Source: Saccoglossus kowalevskii (Eukaryota; Hemichordata; Enteropneusta; Harrimaniidae). From it: a DNA stretch of 37,713 nt. The position numbers and the translations under genes were made by a program. Below are positions 20,440 through 31,362 of this stretch, piece by piece; position 1 is the first letter of the stretch, and every line of letters starts with the position of its first letter. The stretch is taken from the NCBI RefSeq assembly GCF_000003605.2, contig NW_003131858.1, positions 221,192 to 258,904 of the forward strand, in the 5' to 3' direction. A model generated the notes under the pieces. It saw only the letters and a program-made list of their open reading frames with translations, was not told the origin of the DNA and made no database searches.

Positions 20440-20646
20440 AATGTATTTGGTTCAGAAGGATAATTTTTGCGTCCTCACAAATACGTATACAATTAATATT
20501 TTAATGAAAGTTTTGAAAAAAAAAACTATTTTCCATATGTTCAATGTATTTGGTTCAGAAGGATAATTTTTGCGTCCTCACAAATACGTATACAATTAAT
20601 ATTTTAATGAAAGTTTTGAAAAAAAAAAACTATTTTCCATATTTTC
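20440..20646 (+). repeat. recent 103-bp direct tandem duplication
   Basis: Copy 1 (20440-20542) and copy 2 (20543-20646) start AATGTATTTGGTTCAGAAGG. By eye they differ only in the length of an A run (10 versus 11) and one base near the end (CATATGTTC versus CATATTTTC). The near identity means a very recent event or an assembly artefact. No element ends are visible, so replication slippage is more likely than transposition. Confidence 0.95.
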
Positions 20647-22986
20647 AAAATTGATTAATATTTTGGTATATGCAATAACATAAATTATGTGAATCGATGT
20701 TTTTCACTTCTTGTGATGATGAAATTATGTTATATTATGTCAGTTTGTAATTGGGCACGTCATCTATTCAGAATACATATTCCCTCTGCTTAAGGTAGCA
20801 ACAAGGTAAATATCAGAATGAATTGATATTTAATTAAATCAGTCTTCCTCTGTTACTCAACATGTGCCTGTGGCAATGTGTACGCCACTTAAAAGCTTGG
20901 ATGTAAAAGAAATCCAGATGAATGCACGGTGTAGCTTTGTTTACTTAACAAAGATTGTAGGACGGAAAGCTTTATACAATGGTGAAACACAAGTAGCTCG
21001 CTGTTTGCGCTTCTAATTATAACGTGTATCCATGAAATATTGCTGAAATGTTCAAAGTTGTTTCCGAAGGCGATAAACTAATTAACAATTAATTTTGTTC
21101 TGTAATAATATTATTTACATTTGTTTGGGGGTATCATAGTTGTTGTCCAGCCAAGTATATGTGTAATTCAATGTGCACATGGGTTCCAGACACAAAGAAA
21201 GCTATTAAAATAGGGGATTGTAATTTCTCGCATTATTACACTCGAACACGAACGCTTACTAAATATTCCCAGAACACTATAGTTTAGTATGATATTTTGT
21301 GAAACATCTGTGAAAATGTCCGCGACCCTGCCTTAAGAGTACAGCATGTAGATGTACTAACAATGGATTCCATGTTCACGAATTATTCATATAACAAGAT
21401 ATGTCCGTATGTGTCTTATACGCTTTCTCGGTGCGCATTTACTGTTCATAGTCGTATGTACAGTACCTGACATAGAGTGACTCACTCAACACAGTTTATC
21501 ACTAGCATTTTCTTTATTCCTACTTTGAGAACAGTTAGCACAGTCGTAACACCGGCGATTTTTTTAGTTTGGTCTCTTCTGTAAATGGAACGTTTGTTAC
21601 CTGAGTCCACTACGGACACATTCACTATTCTACCCAGCTATCATTGTACATGTACGGATCGGTGGACCCGATATTATTGACCAATTAATGAATACATAAG
21701 TCTGCATTATTTACCTAAGTTCGTTAGGTATCTCAACTGACAACACGGACTTGTTTCTTTCCTAATTGGATGAATATAATCTGTCGTGAAGATTCACTCT
21801 CACACTCGCTGTGGTGATTCAGCTCTAAATAAGCCTCAAATATGTTAATAATGCTGAAAGTTAAAGGACACAAAAACCTTTTAAAGTTATAATTCAATGG
21901 TTGTAATGTACATTATATTGTAATGACGTGAAATCTAGTTATCCTTCCGGCGCGCTAGCTGACGCTGTATTTAAAAGTGATCGTCACATGTGGTTAACCG
22001 GGTGATGACTTATATATTCGGACATAGTAATTTATTAACAGCTTCGCGATTCAATACCGTTTATACGAATACATCTATATTGTAACACGAAAGGGACCAA
22101 ATGCCTTGTCAATAAATGTGTTAGTGACGTATTTAACACTTATTGGAATGATAAACATGATAATTAAATAGTTTAGGTAAAATAAATCCCGTGATATTCG
22201 CGTTGGTAGGCCTAAATAACTCGAATTTTAATTGACGTAAAAAAAACTATAATACTACGACAAAAAAAGCAAACATCTGATTTTGACAAGAACATTTGGA
22301 AATATGTCAAGAATAAATCATAACGAAATGTATTCCATGTGCACACCGATGATAATTTTTATAATTACCAATTACACAAAGGTATTACAAAGAAGACGTA
22401 ATTTGCTATATTCTTTATATATTTGTCATTTATTTGTCTTGAATTATGACTGAATGGAATTACAAACTATGAAATGTGTTTAACAACTCATGTATGAACA
22501 ATAACTTCATAAAAACGAAAAGTCTTTATCGTAGTGTTGTTATATCATATTGTGTTGACATATTCTGCCCGCGTTCTACTTTCTTGTAAGCAAACGAGAT
22601 ATTTTACTTGTGTTTTATATTATTTTGTGTTTATCCGGGCTGGGAAATCAAAATCATAGTTTTTATTAGAAATACAATTCAGTAAAACTCAAATTAAGAA
22701 AAAAATATACGGTAAGCTGAGATGAACCTGCGTCTTACAGAAATAAAAACATTACATTCTTGATAATGATATGTCGCGTCACATTCAATGTATAATTGAA
22801 ATGCCTATCAGTTCCTCGAACACGAGCGTAAAACGTCGAACGTACTCATATTGCTAGATGGAAAAATATATAACAACAATCAATTGTTTCAATTTCATAC
22901 TTCATCAAATCAATGCAGTACACAGAGTGACCGACATAATTCCCCCTGTATTACGCTAAATCGATGTAAAATGAATATTTTCTGCG
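20647..22986. other. AT-rich stretch with no recognised feature
   Basis: I see no gene, RNA or repeat that I can support across this 2.3 kb. GC rises slightly around 21940-22010 without an open frame. Confidence 0.4.
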
Positions 22987-23013
22987 TTTTTTTTTTTTTT
23001 TTTTTTTTTTTTT
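22987..23013. repeat. T27 homopolymer
   Basis: A run of 27 T. Read on the minus strand it is an A27 tract, which could be the tail of a retrotransposed sequence lying to its left on that strand, but no element body is recognisable. Confidence 0.95.
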
Positions 23014-23091
23014 CTAGCGATTCACTCGATAACATTTTTATGATGTTGTTTATTACAAGGCATTGAGAAACCTAATGGAGCACCTGCGACA

Positions 23092-23271
23092 TTAAACTCT
23101 TGTGTTATACTGGAGCCTGTAACACAGTATGGATTTGTATAGGTGACGGGTTCCTTCGCAATTGTCACTTTCCTGGAGACGTATTGTTGGTTTCGCTGTA
23201 GTAGAAAGAAGCTCGACGCAAAGCACCAATATGATAATAAACGCAGCGATTATGGGTGCATTTTGCGACAT
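23092..23271 (-). CDS. candidate small secreted peptide, 59 aa
   Basis: On the minus strand an ATG at 23271 (context TAATATGTCG, A at -3) opens 59 codons to TAA. The N terminus MSQNAPIIAAFIIILVLC is a strong signal-peptide or anchor core (hydrophobic from residue 7 to about 18). It is followed by polar residues and a plausible cleavage motif, STTA before KP, near residues 23-26. The remainder, about 33 residues, carries two cysteines separated by 11 residues. There is no dibasic-glycine amidation site. No good donor lies inside it, so it would be a single coding exon. Codons use more C and G at third positions than surrounding noise frames. I know no match; candidate roles would be a secreted peptide or a leader fragment. 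Chance hydrophobic frames are common here, so confidence is modest. Confidence 0.3.
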   Translation of the reverse strand: MSQNAPIIAAFIIILVLCVELLSTTAKPTIRLQESDNCEGTRHLYKSILCYRLQYNTRV

Positions 23272-23283
23272 ATTAGTGATCAA

Positions 23284-24624
23284 ATTATTGCAGAAGTAGT
23301 TAGTGTAACCTATACTATATTCGAACTATACATTTCCTTTCGTGTAGTCTTCATTCTTATGATCCAATTTGTGTATCACTTTAGGTAATGCTGTTGAAGA
23401 GCATTTGCTTCGGAGATTTTTCTACAAAGTGCATGCTTGTTAAAGATGAACTCTCATACATCATCGTTTGTGTCGGTGCAACCAAAGGCATTCGAGAACA
23501 CAAGGACAGGCAACTGCGGTATACATCAGAAGAAATAAAATAATATACCATACAAAGATTCTTGCTGCGTCACGTTTTGTGTAAATTTTCTTGCGGCGCA
23601 AGTTGTATTACGCTGTATTCCATATCCGCCATATCCCACTTTTTTTCAATAATTTATGTCATATTGGAAAACAAACATCCTGTACCAAGTTTGTTTACAA
23701 CTGTCTAATGTAGGTACTATAATCCTTATAAAGCTGCCTTGACTTGTTATAGTTTTGTAATCGATGCATGAAAATATCGTATTATCGTTTAATTCTTTCA
23801 GGTCAAACAAAAATGTTCTGTTAAGCCGTTTTGTAACCCATTTTCAAAAAAAATTGATGATATTGCTTCTAAACCTACTAATGTGTGACATAATGTGTTA
23901 TATATCTGAAGTTTGTCTATAGAAAGATGTAAATAATATTATCTTAGATGTTGTGCGTTGGTGGTGTCTTGCCTTGAAATATTCGAACGTTCGATATTAC
24001 ATTGAAATTCCAATAAACGTGCATTAAAAAGGAACCGCAGTTTCCAGTCTTTGTATAATCCAGTGTCGTGTGATTTTAATGATTTAAAACCGCACATATC
24101 AGCATTTATACTGGAAACAAAGCTGTATATACTGTATACAACTCATTCATTGGAATAATTATCATTACCAATTATTTTTTATAATGGTGACTACAACAAG
24201 GAAATATCACATATAATGTTTTGATGATTTAAACTCGCAATATGCCACTGTATTGTATTGTATACATTAATGGGTTTCACGAATGAAGGACAAAATAGAT
24301 AATACGATTAGTAAGATGGACATCTTTCTTAGCGAACAAGTGTATGCTTGTTTATATTAAACAGGCCTAAGCTTTATCAAATCTAACTAATACATCGAAG
24401 TTCAAAACATGAAATATAATTTAACTGCAGCAGATGATGATGTCGCTACCTTAATGATTCATTAGATACACTATCTAGTTACGACTAAATGAGTATTCAA
24501 TTGTAATTATGAAGATCCAAAATGACCCTCAAGCAGTTGTAATGTGAAACCTACGCCAGTTACATAAGAACACGTGATCTAGTTACCGATTTGTTCATTG
24601 GTTTGTATTTGTGACATTTAATCG
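23284..24624. other. AT-rich stretch with no recognised feature
   Basis: If the minus-strand frame at 23092-23271 is a gene, this would hold its promoter. I see no clear TATA or initiator arrangement and no repeat. Confidence 0.4.
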
Positions 24625-24865
24625 GCTGTGTGTCCACACTGCTACTGCAGTGTTGCCGCACAGTGATCATATTGTGATCGAATCTTTAGTGTTCCGTGGT
24701 CAAACTTTTACTGTGCTCCGGCTACGCTGTGGCTACGATAAGGGTAAACTGTACCTGGACACTGCATTGTGACTACACTAGAAATACTCTGTGTCTGTAC
24801 TGTGAACATACTGTACCTGCACTGTGGCGTCCCTATAACAAAACTGTGCCTGTGATATGGCCAAG
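24625..24865. repeat. degenerate CTGTG/ACTGTAC-rich repeat
   Basis: Words of the type CTGTGCTCC, CTGTACCTGG, CTGTGTCTGTACTGTG, CTGTACCTGCACTGTGG and CTGTGCCTGTG start near 24711, 24749, 24789, 24811 and 24844, at irregular 22-40-bp spacing. This looks like a decayed minisatellite. The open frames it creates on both strands (61 and 113 codons) follow from the repetition and are not listed as genes. Confidence 0.5.
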
Positions 24866-25955
24866 TTTGAACAAAGCATGACAGGACAGTACGACTAACT
24901 TCAATTTCATTACATATTAATATACAATTATGCTTGATGACTGAATTCCCATTTCTTATCTGCATCCAGAAACTTCCATATGTGATCTCTATGAGCCGAG
25001 ACAGACGCACATAATAACATCTTTTGATAACCTGCTTGTGGAATTTCACTGATTATAAGTTTAATGTAAATGGATTATAGGGGAATGCCTTACTATATAC
25101 CAATAATAAGGTCGGGAAACGGCAATTTCGCTAATAACCTAATTGTTAGTGCAGTCTTTGAACATATAATGTAAAAATAAATTATTACTATAGATAATCC
25201 ATAATTCATTTATGTTGACTTTCAAATTTTTAGAAAATAAAATCGTCAAGGCGCCACATCTACACAGTAAAAAGGCATTACAGATGCCAGTATAACCGTG
25301 ACTATCTTGTCGGCGTATATCAATGGTTGGTATTGCGGCACAGCGATAGAGGTGCAGTACATTGGAGCATTCATAGTGTCTTCACCATCTATTGTAGTCA
25401 TAGCAACCAACAAATATACCACAGATCATTATATATTGTATATATTGCAGAATCTATATGGCAGAGACAAATCGCATTTTATTGCTCTGTTTCATTCTTT
25501 GTTCTGTTTGTAATTTCCTCACTGATAATCAAATGTCTCATAAGTCCATCTGTTATCATCTTAAGACTCATGAAAATCCCCACAGAGCGTCTGAGCTGTT
25601 AAGCCGCAAAGATGTTATATTAATGTCTGTTCCAAGCCTGTGTTTGTTACGTACTGGGAAGATGCGAACTGCGTCATTTCTTTCTCGCCATTGAAACCAC
25701 GTGATAACAAATAATGAACTAACGCGTTTTCGTTCTTTTGATACATACTACCTACGCATAATCTATTATGGCAATCATTTAATTACATTGTTATAGTGCT
25801 GACATTATGCATAGTTGCCGAAACAATATTTTCATAATAAAATTATTTCCGGCTTCCATAAGCACACTTACTCGCTAATAATTCTCAATTTAACGGAAAT
25901 GCTAATGAACAGAAAACATAATTTTACCTGACAATACTTTGCCTGTTTGATCAAT
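24866..25955. other. AT-rich stretch with no recognised feature
   Basis: Three overlapping + frames at 25298-25694 share sequence and none has a start context or protein-like character that stands out. A loose inverted pair around ATGGATTAT lies at about 25070 and 25195. Nothing is supported. Confidence 0.4.
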
Positions 25956-25974
25956 GTCAGGTCAGGTCAGGTCA
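25956..25974. repeat. (GTCAG)n with embedded AGGTCA half-sites
   Basis: GTCAGGTCAGGTCAGGTCA is a 5-bp repeat of nearly four copies. Because the unit contains GGTCA, it holds overlapping AGGTCA nuclear-receptor half-sites, including one pair with DR4 spacing. A short simple repeat is the simplest explanation. Confidence 0.85.
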
Positions 25975-26309
25975 AATCACAAAATAATACGCATTCGATC
26001 AGTTTATAATTGTATTTGCATTATGGTTTACTCCGGCAAAAGGAATTTAAAATAATGTATTCCTTTCTCGCTGCAAAAGTGTGCAGGAGAATAATGTATA
26101 ACGGTAACAATTAGTTCTGCAATAAACACTGTATATGTTTGTGTTATGTGCAAGGTACATCTATTGATATAGAAAGCAGCCTTAATGTATTCAGAAATCA
26201 TATATTGGCAAATTCATAACATTTTTCAAATCTCGCAAAATAATTAACTGACTTAAAAATACATACATACCACACTATGACATTATAGACAATCATTGTT
26301 ACTATATTT
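25975..26309. other. AT-rich stretch with no recognised feature
   Basis: Nothing supported lies between the GTCAG repeat and the palindromic repeat array. Confidence 0.4.
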
Positions 26310-26906
26310 AGTCCCCGTTCAGACGCAGTCCGAAAACGGGGACTTATGTTTTGACCTCCGTGCGTCCGTGCGTGCGTCCAGACCTGTATCTTAGAAATGC
26401 CTGGACCAATCACAATCAAACTTCACACATACATCATACATGATATCATACATATGCACGTCAATTTGTTTCATGATCTGATTCAAGATGGCCGAATGGC
26501 GGCCATTTTTGTGCTAAAAATCATCAAAATCGAGCGTTTCCGGTTGTTTACAGATGGATTATGTTCAAACCTTGTATATACGTTGGACATTATAGGACCT
26601 TGATGCACATCATTTTGTTTTACGATCTGATTCAAGATGTCCGAATGGTGGCCATTTTTGTGCTAAAAAATCATAAAAAGCAACCATTTCGCGGCTGTTT
26701 ACAGATGGATTTTGCTCAAACTTGGTATATACATTAGACATTATGGGACCTTGAAGGAAATAATTTTGTTTTTCAGATAACATTTAAAATGGCCGACTGG
26801 CGGCCATTTTGTATTAATCAATGTGGTTCTCGTGCTATATCTCTAGCTCTAGCGAGTATATTCAAATTTTAAATATTCATTATACATCATGTCATAGATA
26901 TATTGG
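26310..26906 (+). mobile_element. palindrome-bearing repeat array (non-autonomous element)
   Basis: The array opens with a 10-bp perfect stem, AGTCCCCGTT (26310-26319) with AACGGGGACT (26335-26344), followed by a CGTGCGTCC-rich strip (26360-26378). Units of about 150 bp then follow, each starting with a GGCC hairpin: 26481 (TGGCCG-AATGG-CGGCCA), 26630 (decayed stem) and 26782 (AAAATGGCCG-ACTGG-CGGCCATTTT, a perfect 10-bp stem). Units also share TTTTTGTGCTAAAAA, TTTACAGATGGATT, GGTATATAC/TGTATATAC and CATTATxGGACCTTGA. The piece at 26397-26480 looks like part of an earlier unit. The layout resembles the tandem-repeat bodies of non-autonomous elements in marine invertebrates. The array runs to within about 100 bp of the large gap, so its right end may be missing. 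Confidence 0.75.
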
Positions 26907-27516
26907 NNNNNNNNNNNNNNNNNNNNNNNNNNNNNNNNNNNNNNNNNNNNNNNNNNNNNNNNNNNNNNNNNNNNNNNNNNNNNNNNNNNNNNNNNNNNNN
27001 NNNNNNNNNNNNNNNNNNNNNNNNNNNNNNNNNNNNNNNNNNNNNNNNNNNNNNNNNNNNNNNNNNNNNNNNNNNNNNNNNNNNNNNNNNNNNNNNNNNN
27101 NNNNNNNNNNNNNNNNNNNNNNNNNNNNNNNNNNNNNNNNNNNNNNNNNNNNNNNNNNNNNNNNNNNNNNNNNNNNNNNNNNNNNNNNNNNNNNNNNNNN
27201 NNNNNNNNNNNNNNNNNNNNNNNNNNNNNNNNNNNNNNNNNNNNNNNNNNNNNNNNNNNNNNNNNNNNNNNNNNNNNNNNNNNNNNNNNNNNNNNNNNNN
27301 NNNNNNNNNNNNNNNNNNNNNNNNNNNNNNNNNNNNNNNNNNNNNNNNNNNNNNNNNNNNNNNNNNNNNNNNNNNNNNNNNNNNNNNNNNNNNNNNNNNN
27401 NNNNNNNNNNNNNNNNNNNNNNNNNNNNNNNNNNNNNNNNNNNNNNNNNNNNNNNNNNNNNNNNNNNNNNNNNNNNNNNNNNNNNNNNNNNNNNNNNNNN
27501 NNNNNNNNNNNNNNNN
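26907..27516. other. assembly gap (610 N)
   Basis: 610 unknown bases directly after the palindromic array. The repeat probably caused the assembly break. Frames drawn through the N are meaningless. Confidence 0.99.
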
Positions 27517-27561
27517 ATATTTGAATGTAATACATATAGTTTGTTTGTTTTTCTCGCATGG

Positions 27562-27853
27562 TTAACTATATAATATTTGTTTTCTTAGATTGACGTGATG
27601 ATGTTTATTGCTACTGTTGTCAGATAACATAGAATCGCCGACGCTTGAGTTGATGTGCTGAGATAATAATCGCTGGGGAAAGCTTTCAATTGGAATATGT
27701 CGAAAAAAAGGAATGAAAATTGAAATGGAAATGTCTCCGACTTGATTAAACAACACGCATCTGTTCGCGATGAAAAGCGGGGCTAGATGGAAATTGATAT
27801 CACTTCGTGACAGCTTCTCAAAATCTAACCAGGCTAATTGCACCGAGACGATG
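27562..27853 (-). CDS. possible terminal exon, hypothetical
   Basis: On the minus strand an acceptor-like GATTTCTTCACTAG precedes position 27853. A frame stays open for 97 codons after one leading base, to a TAA at 27562-27564. No ATG starts it, so it would need an upstream exon. The conceptual peptide mixes hydrophobic and charged residues in a protein-like way (for example QLAWLDFEKLSRSD near the start, HHHVNLRKQ near the end). It has no motif I know. About two frames this long are expected by chance in the window, so this is only a lead. Confidence 0.15.
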
Positions 27854-28673
27854 CTAGTGAAGAAATCAATTGACTGTCTTACTGCTGTATTCCTTTACTG
27901 AAACTATGGAAGCATCAATCTAAGTTAATATGACCAAGACGGCAAAGATATTTCCAACTACATGTCACCTGTCTTAATTAGCTAAAACAGGAAGCCCGCT
28001 ATCAAATCCAAACTTATCAGTTACAGGGTGCTTTTAAATGTGAACCACAAATGGCAGGGTACTATTGGAAAGCAATCATTGATTTAAAAGAAGGTCGTAT
28101 GATTCACTTCACTCGTTAAATGAATAAATCATTCACATATTTTGCTGTCATTTCATTTCAATACAACTGACTGTTATGCTTAGACCCTGTCTCTCAATAT
28201 ATAACATACATATAATATAATTATCTCCATATATGTGACAATATGACAGTTGGCTAATAAATGTAAATATTTTTGCATATATTGAATGTCTGTTTAAAGT
28301 GGCATGTCACCCTTAATTGTGTAAAATACAATTAATATAAAATCTGAAAATAATAAAATTTCACTCCTGTATATGATTTGTATTTAACATGGACACTCGG
28401 AACATCTGTGTGAGTGCAATGCTTGTCCCAAAGTTGGTTATTGGAAAGATAACCAGATTGAGGTTATTGTACTTAGTCTGGGTGAATCTATATTGCAAAA
28501 TTGTAGACATTTTTTGTTATATGCTAATATAGATTTCTTAGAGACGCTGTAAACATAGAGTGATTTGGTTTGTGAGCTTGAATTCGCGTTTTTATAGTTC
28601 AATGTCAAATAGTCGAATTTCCAGTAAGGGAATATGGCATTGAACTACACTTACTATAGCTAACTCTCACTGT
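27854..28673. other. AT-rich stretch with no recognised feature
   Basis: No supported frame or repeat. Confidence 0.4.
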
Positions 28674-28793
28674 TGTCAAATTCCACGCCAAGTTTAGACG
28701 TCACTCAAGACGCTATGATCGTTTGTTTATCCTGTTTTATCGTTCGATTTCACACATAACGCGGGATCGCGGTCAACGGAAATGGTCTATTAA
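28674..28793 (+). repeat. dispersed repeat, copy 1
   Basis: This aligns with 33965-34087. Shared words include GACGCTATGA, TTTGTTT-TCCTGTTTT, CGTTCGATTTCAC-CATAACGCG, CAACGGAAA/GAACGGAAAA and ATGGTCTATT. Identity is roughly four in five by eye. The copies are in the same orientation, 5.3 kb apart. No terminal repeats or frame are visible. Confidence 0.8.
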
Positions 28794-29279
28794 TATAGTT
28801 GTTATAATATTGAGCAATGCAGATAATTATTATATAATCGTGGTGTTGATCATTGATAGTAGTGACGTTTGGTGTGTATCACCGATTGATTTTTCACACT
28901 AAACGTGGCGATATGCTCGATAAACGTCATCGGTCTGTGTGCTTGAACAGAAATCCAAATTGAATGTGACAGTACCGTGTTTTTTATCGACATGATAAGT
29001 GAATTTCATACTGGATATCAATTATTCGAATGGTATATTGAAACTAAATCACAACTGAATTATTTTGAAAAATAAAGAAGGCTGACATTTCTGCCAATTT
29101 TAAAAACCGTCGCTGGCCATAACTGCAAAACTGCAACCACCAACGCGCTTAGACGTCAAGCATAATTAGCATGAATCAACATATGATTCGTAAGAGTTGT
29201 AAAATCGCGAATTCTATATTGTTTTGGCACTCAGAGCTGGTCATGTTATGAAAAGGTTCTCATCTGATATTACTGACAT
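28794..29279. other. stretch with one stem-loop
   Basis: ACGTTTGGTGTG (28865-28876) pairs with CACACTAAACGT (28895-28906), 12 bp with one G-T pair and an 18-nt loop. Nothing else is supported. Confidence 0.45.
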
Positions 29280-29460
29280 CGAGCTTCGGTCCGTAGATGA
29301 TAAATAGGTTCGAATACACGCTTTATGTGTACATGTACACGTACGCAACGTCTCGCGTTTCTGTTGTGACGTCGTCATCGAATCCCGAGCACGTCCTCGC
29401 ATACAGTGTAAACGGATCCGCGGAGTTTACGTGAAGACAACCGAGTAAGTTGGAACGTGT
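29280..29460 (+). promoter_or_regulatory. CpG-dense segment with CRE-like site and splice donor
   Basis: About two dozen CpG lie in 180 bp, far denser than its surroundings. It contains a 14-bp perfect palindrome, GTGTACATGTACAC (29327-29340). A CRE-like TGACGTCGTCA follows near 29375, then CCGA followed by a consensus donor GTAAGT at 29445. This looks like a promoter with a non-coding first exon of a + strand gene whose coding exons lie further right. No ATG frame of note is present, and no transcript evidence is available. Confidence 0.35.
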
Positions 29461-30975
29461 AAATTTATTTTTTTCTTTTGGGACAGAAAAGTGTATGCGC
29501 TCAGTGATTTGTTTATGTCAGCTGCATGTGGGATTACAATGTTACATACTCTATTTATTAATATTAATGCATAGTTTATAATTGTCTATGAAACTGAACC
29601 AACAAACTTACTATGTTGGTCGACAAGGACCGGACGTGTAGATTTCCCGAGGTAGATTCCAATTCCATGTACCGGTTCACTCATTTCATGAATTTCGATC
29701 AACACAAACAGCGTTGTATTTTGTAGTGTGGCTACAAATGTGAGGTTAATTTTGTTAATTTTCCTGGTACAAAACAGCGAAATGTAATTCTCATCTTCGT
29801 GATACTCCTGTCACTCAGCGTATTTTGCTTCGATTAACCAAGAGCTACAGACAGTCGGGATATATCTCAAACCGACAAAAATACTTTCAGTGATCCTATC
29901 GTTAGAAAAACGATGTGCAGTGAGAATCTATTGCAAAAGCCCTATAATACAGACAAAATGACAAATACAAATTGTTAAGTCAATATTATTACAATGCTCT
30001 GGAGTACAGTTTATTGCAAAATTCGTGAGTAGGCGACATTCTATAGCAAATATTAACACCCAATAGAGCATTCCCAGTATTTGGCATTACCCATGTGTGG
30101 ATGGATATATCAGCCGTGTATTATGCATGATTTGACATTGATTAGCTTGACCTTCATGACCAATTAAACAGGGACATGTATATACGTTGAGTAAAAAAAA
30201 TAGTCCCAGTAGTCGACTTTATCAATTATATAGGGAAAATTCCATTGCTTATACATCATTAACTATTTCCTCTTCATTTGACTAGAATAGCCAGGATAAT
30301 AAAATCAACAAGGGTGTGATGCAATATAAATGTATCATTCTCATGACTAGGTATCATAGCCCCAACCACTGACACGCACAATGCTTTTTTTTCGAAACAA
30401 ATAATTTTTATGAAAATTGACACAGGTTTGTAAAAGGAAACTATTAATTTGCCTCACGAATTAGATTTACGAAACTATTATATATGATCAGCACTTTACA
30501 TTAGCGTTAGAATATGCACATACCAATGAAAACAAATTATGCTTCGAAACTAATTTGATTCACGATTTATATCGTTATACAAACTCAGTAATAGTTTTGA
30601 ATGAAGCTGTACAATTTTGAGTATACAGGTATATGGATGTTGTGAATGGTACACCTGAGTCTGACCATCAGTCACGGCAGTCTTCCCCGAAAGCGACATA
30701 TAACTGTGTGTGACAGAAATAAAAGAAGATACCGGATACTGCCAAGACACTTCCCGTGGGGAAGGCTGAAACTTGTTTTATACAAGAATACATTATATGC
30801 AAATCACTGCACTAGTATATAGTGTGTATGTGTGAAAATGAGTATTCGTTAATTAGAATATAAAGTTATACGTATGTCATATAACTAGTTCTAGAAAACT
30901 ATATATAATTTATTCAGGAAAGTGTAGCTTGCTTTTTTTGAATACAAACCCTATAAGGTCAGTGGGGAATACGTT
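29461..30975. other. AT-rich stretch with no recognised feature
   Basis: This would be intron if the CpG-dense segment is a first exon. There is no supported repeat or frame. An octamer ATGCAAAT sits near 30797, and the short palindrome CTTCCCGTGGGGAAG near 30751. Confidence 0.4.
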
Positions 30976-31058
30976 ATGGGTAATCCTGGAACGCTTTGCT
31001 TTTATTTCTTGTTGCTTATATCATCTAAACATTCCATTTTATCTTCACGTAATCAACC
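30976..31058 (+). CDS. candidate signal-peptide exon
   Basis: An ATG at 30976 with G at both -3 and +4 opens 27 codons plus two bases before a consensus donor GTGAGT at 31059 (phase-2 intron). The peptide begins MGNPGTLCFYFLLLISS and then becomes polar. It lacks a basic n-region but has a clear hydrophobic core at residues 7-15 and small residues at 16-17. The nearest strong acceptors downstream (31611 and 32388) give early stops in this phase, so no partner exon was found. Chance is a serious alternative. Confidence 0.2.
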
Positions 31059-31139
31059 GTGAGTAATATGTGTATATTTAAAATACTATATGCTATATTT
31101 TTTCGTACGGCCATTTTGAACTGATTTTTCTTTATATTA

Positions 31140-31261
31140 GTGAGTATGGTTCAGTGGCTAGTGAGTCCAGCTGCAGTAGCGAGACGCTTCGCCGTGTGCG
31201 CGTTTTCGTATCCGATGTAGATTGTTATTATGTGCATGTCCGTTTGCCGGTAACTAGTTAC
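31140..31261 (+). mobile_element. tRNA-derived SINE-like head
   Basis: TGGTTCAGTGG (31147-31157) matches the pol III A box of tRNA genes, and TTTTCGTATCC (31203-31213) matches the B box GGTTCGANTCC at 8 of 11 positions, 56 bp apart. A D-arm (GTTC/GAGT) can be drawn, but the anticodon arm and T-arm stems do not form, so this is not a working tRNA. A 12-bp palindrome, GTAACTAGTTAC, follows at 31250-31261. The 3' end and tail were not found, so length and family are open. Confidence 0.4.
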
Positions 31262-31347
31262 TGTCGCCGGAAGTGAAAGGTTATATACAGGCTTTTTTAC
31301 ACTCAAGCAGTGACGCCGGTGATATCGATAATTAATTATTTGACGTT

Positions 31348-31362
31348 AATCACCGGGTGATT
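31348..31362. repeat. short palindrome AATCACC-G-GGTGATT
   Basis: A perfect 7-bp stem with a one-base centre, 86 bp after the SINE-like head. It may be part of that element or chance. Confidence 0.4.

Noticed and set aside
22851-23066. 71-codon + frame
   Set aside because: It exists only because it reads through the T27 run as polyphenylalanine.
24708-25049. 113-codon minus frame
   Set aside because: It lies largely in the degenerate CTGTG-rich repeat, overlaps a + frame in the same repeat, and has no start context or motif.
26821-27573. Open frames of 220-250 codons on both strands
   Set aside because: They consist almost entirely of N bases in the assembly gap and carry no coding information.
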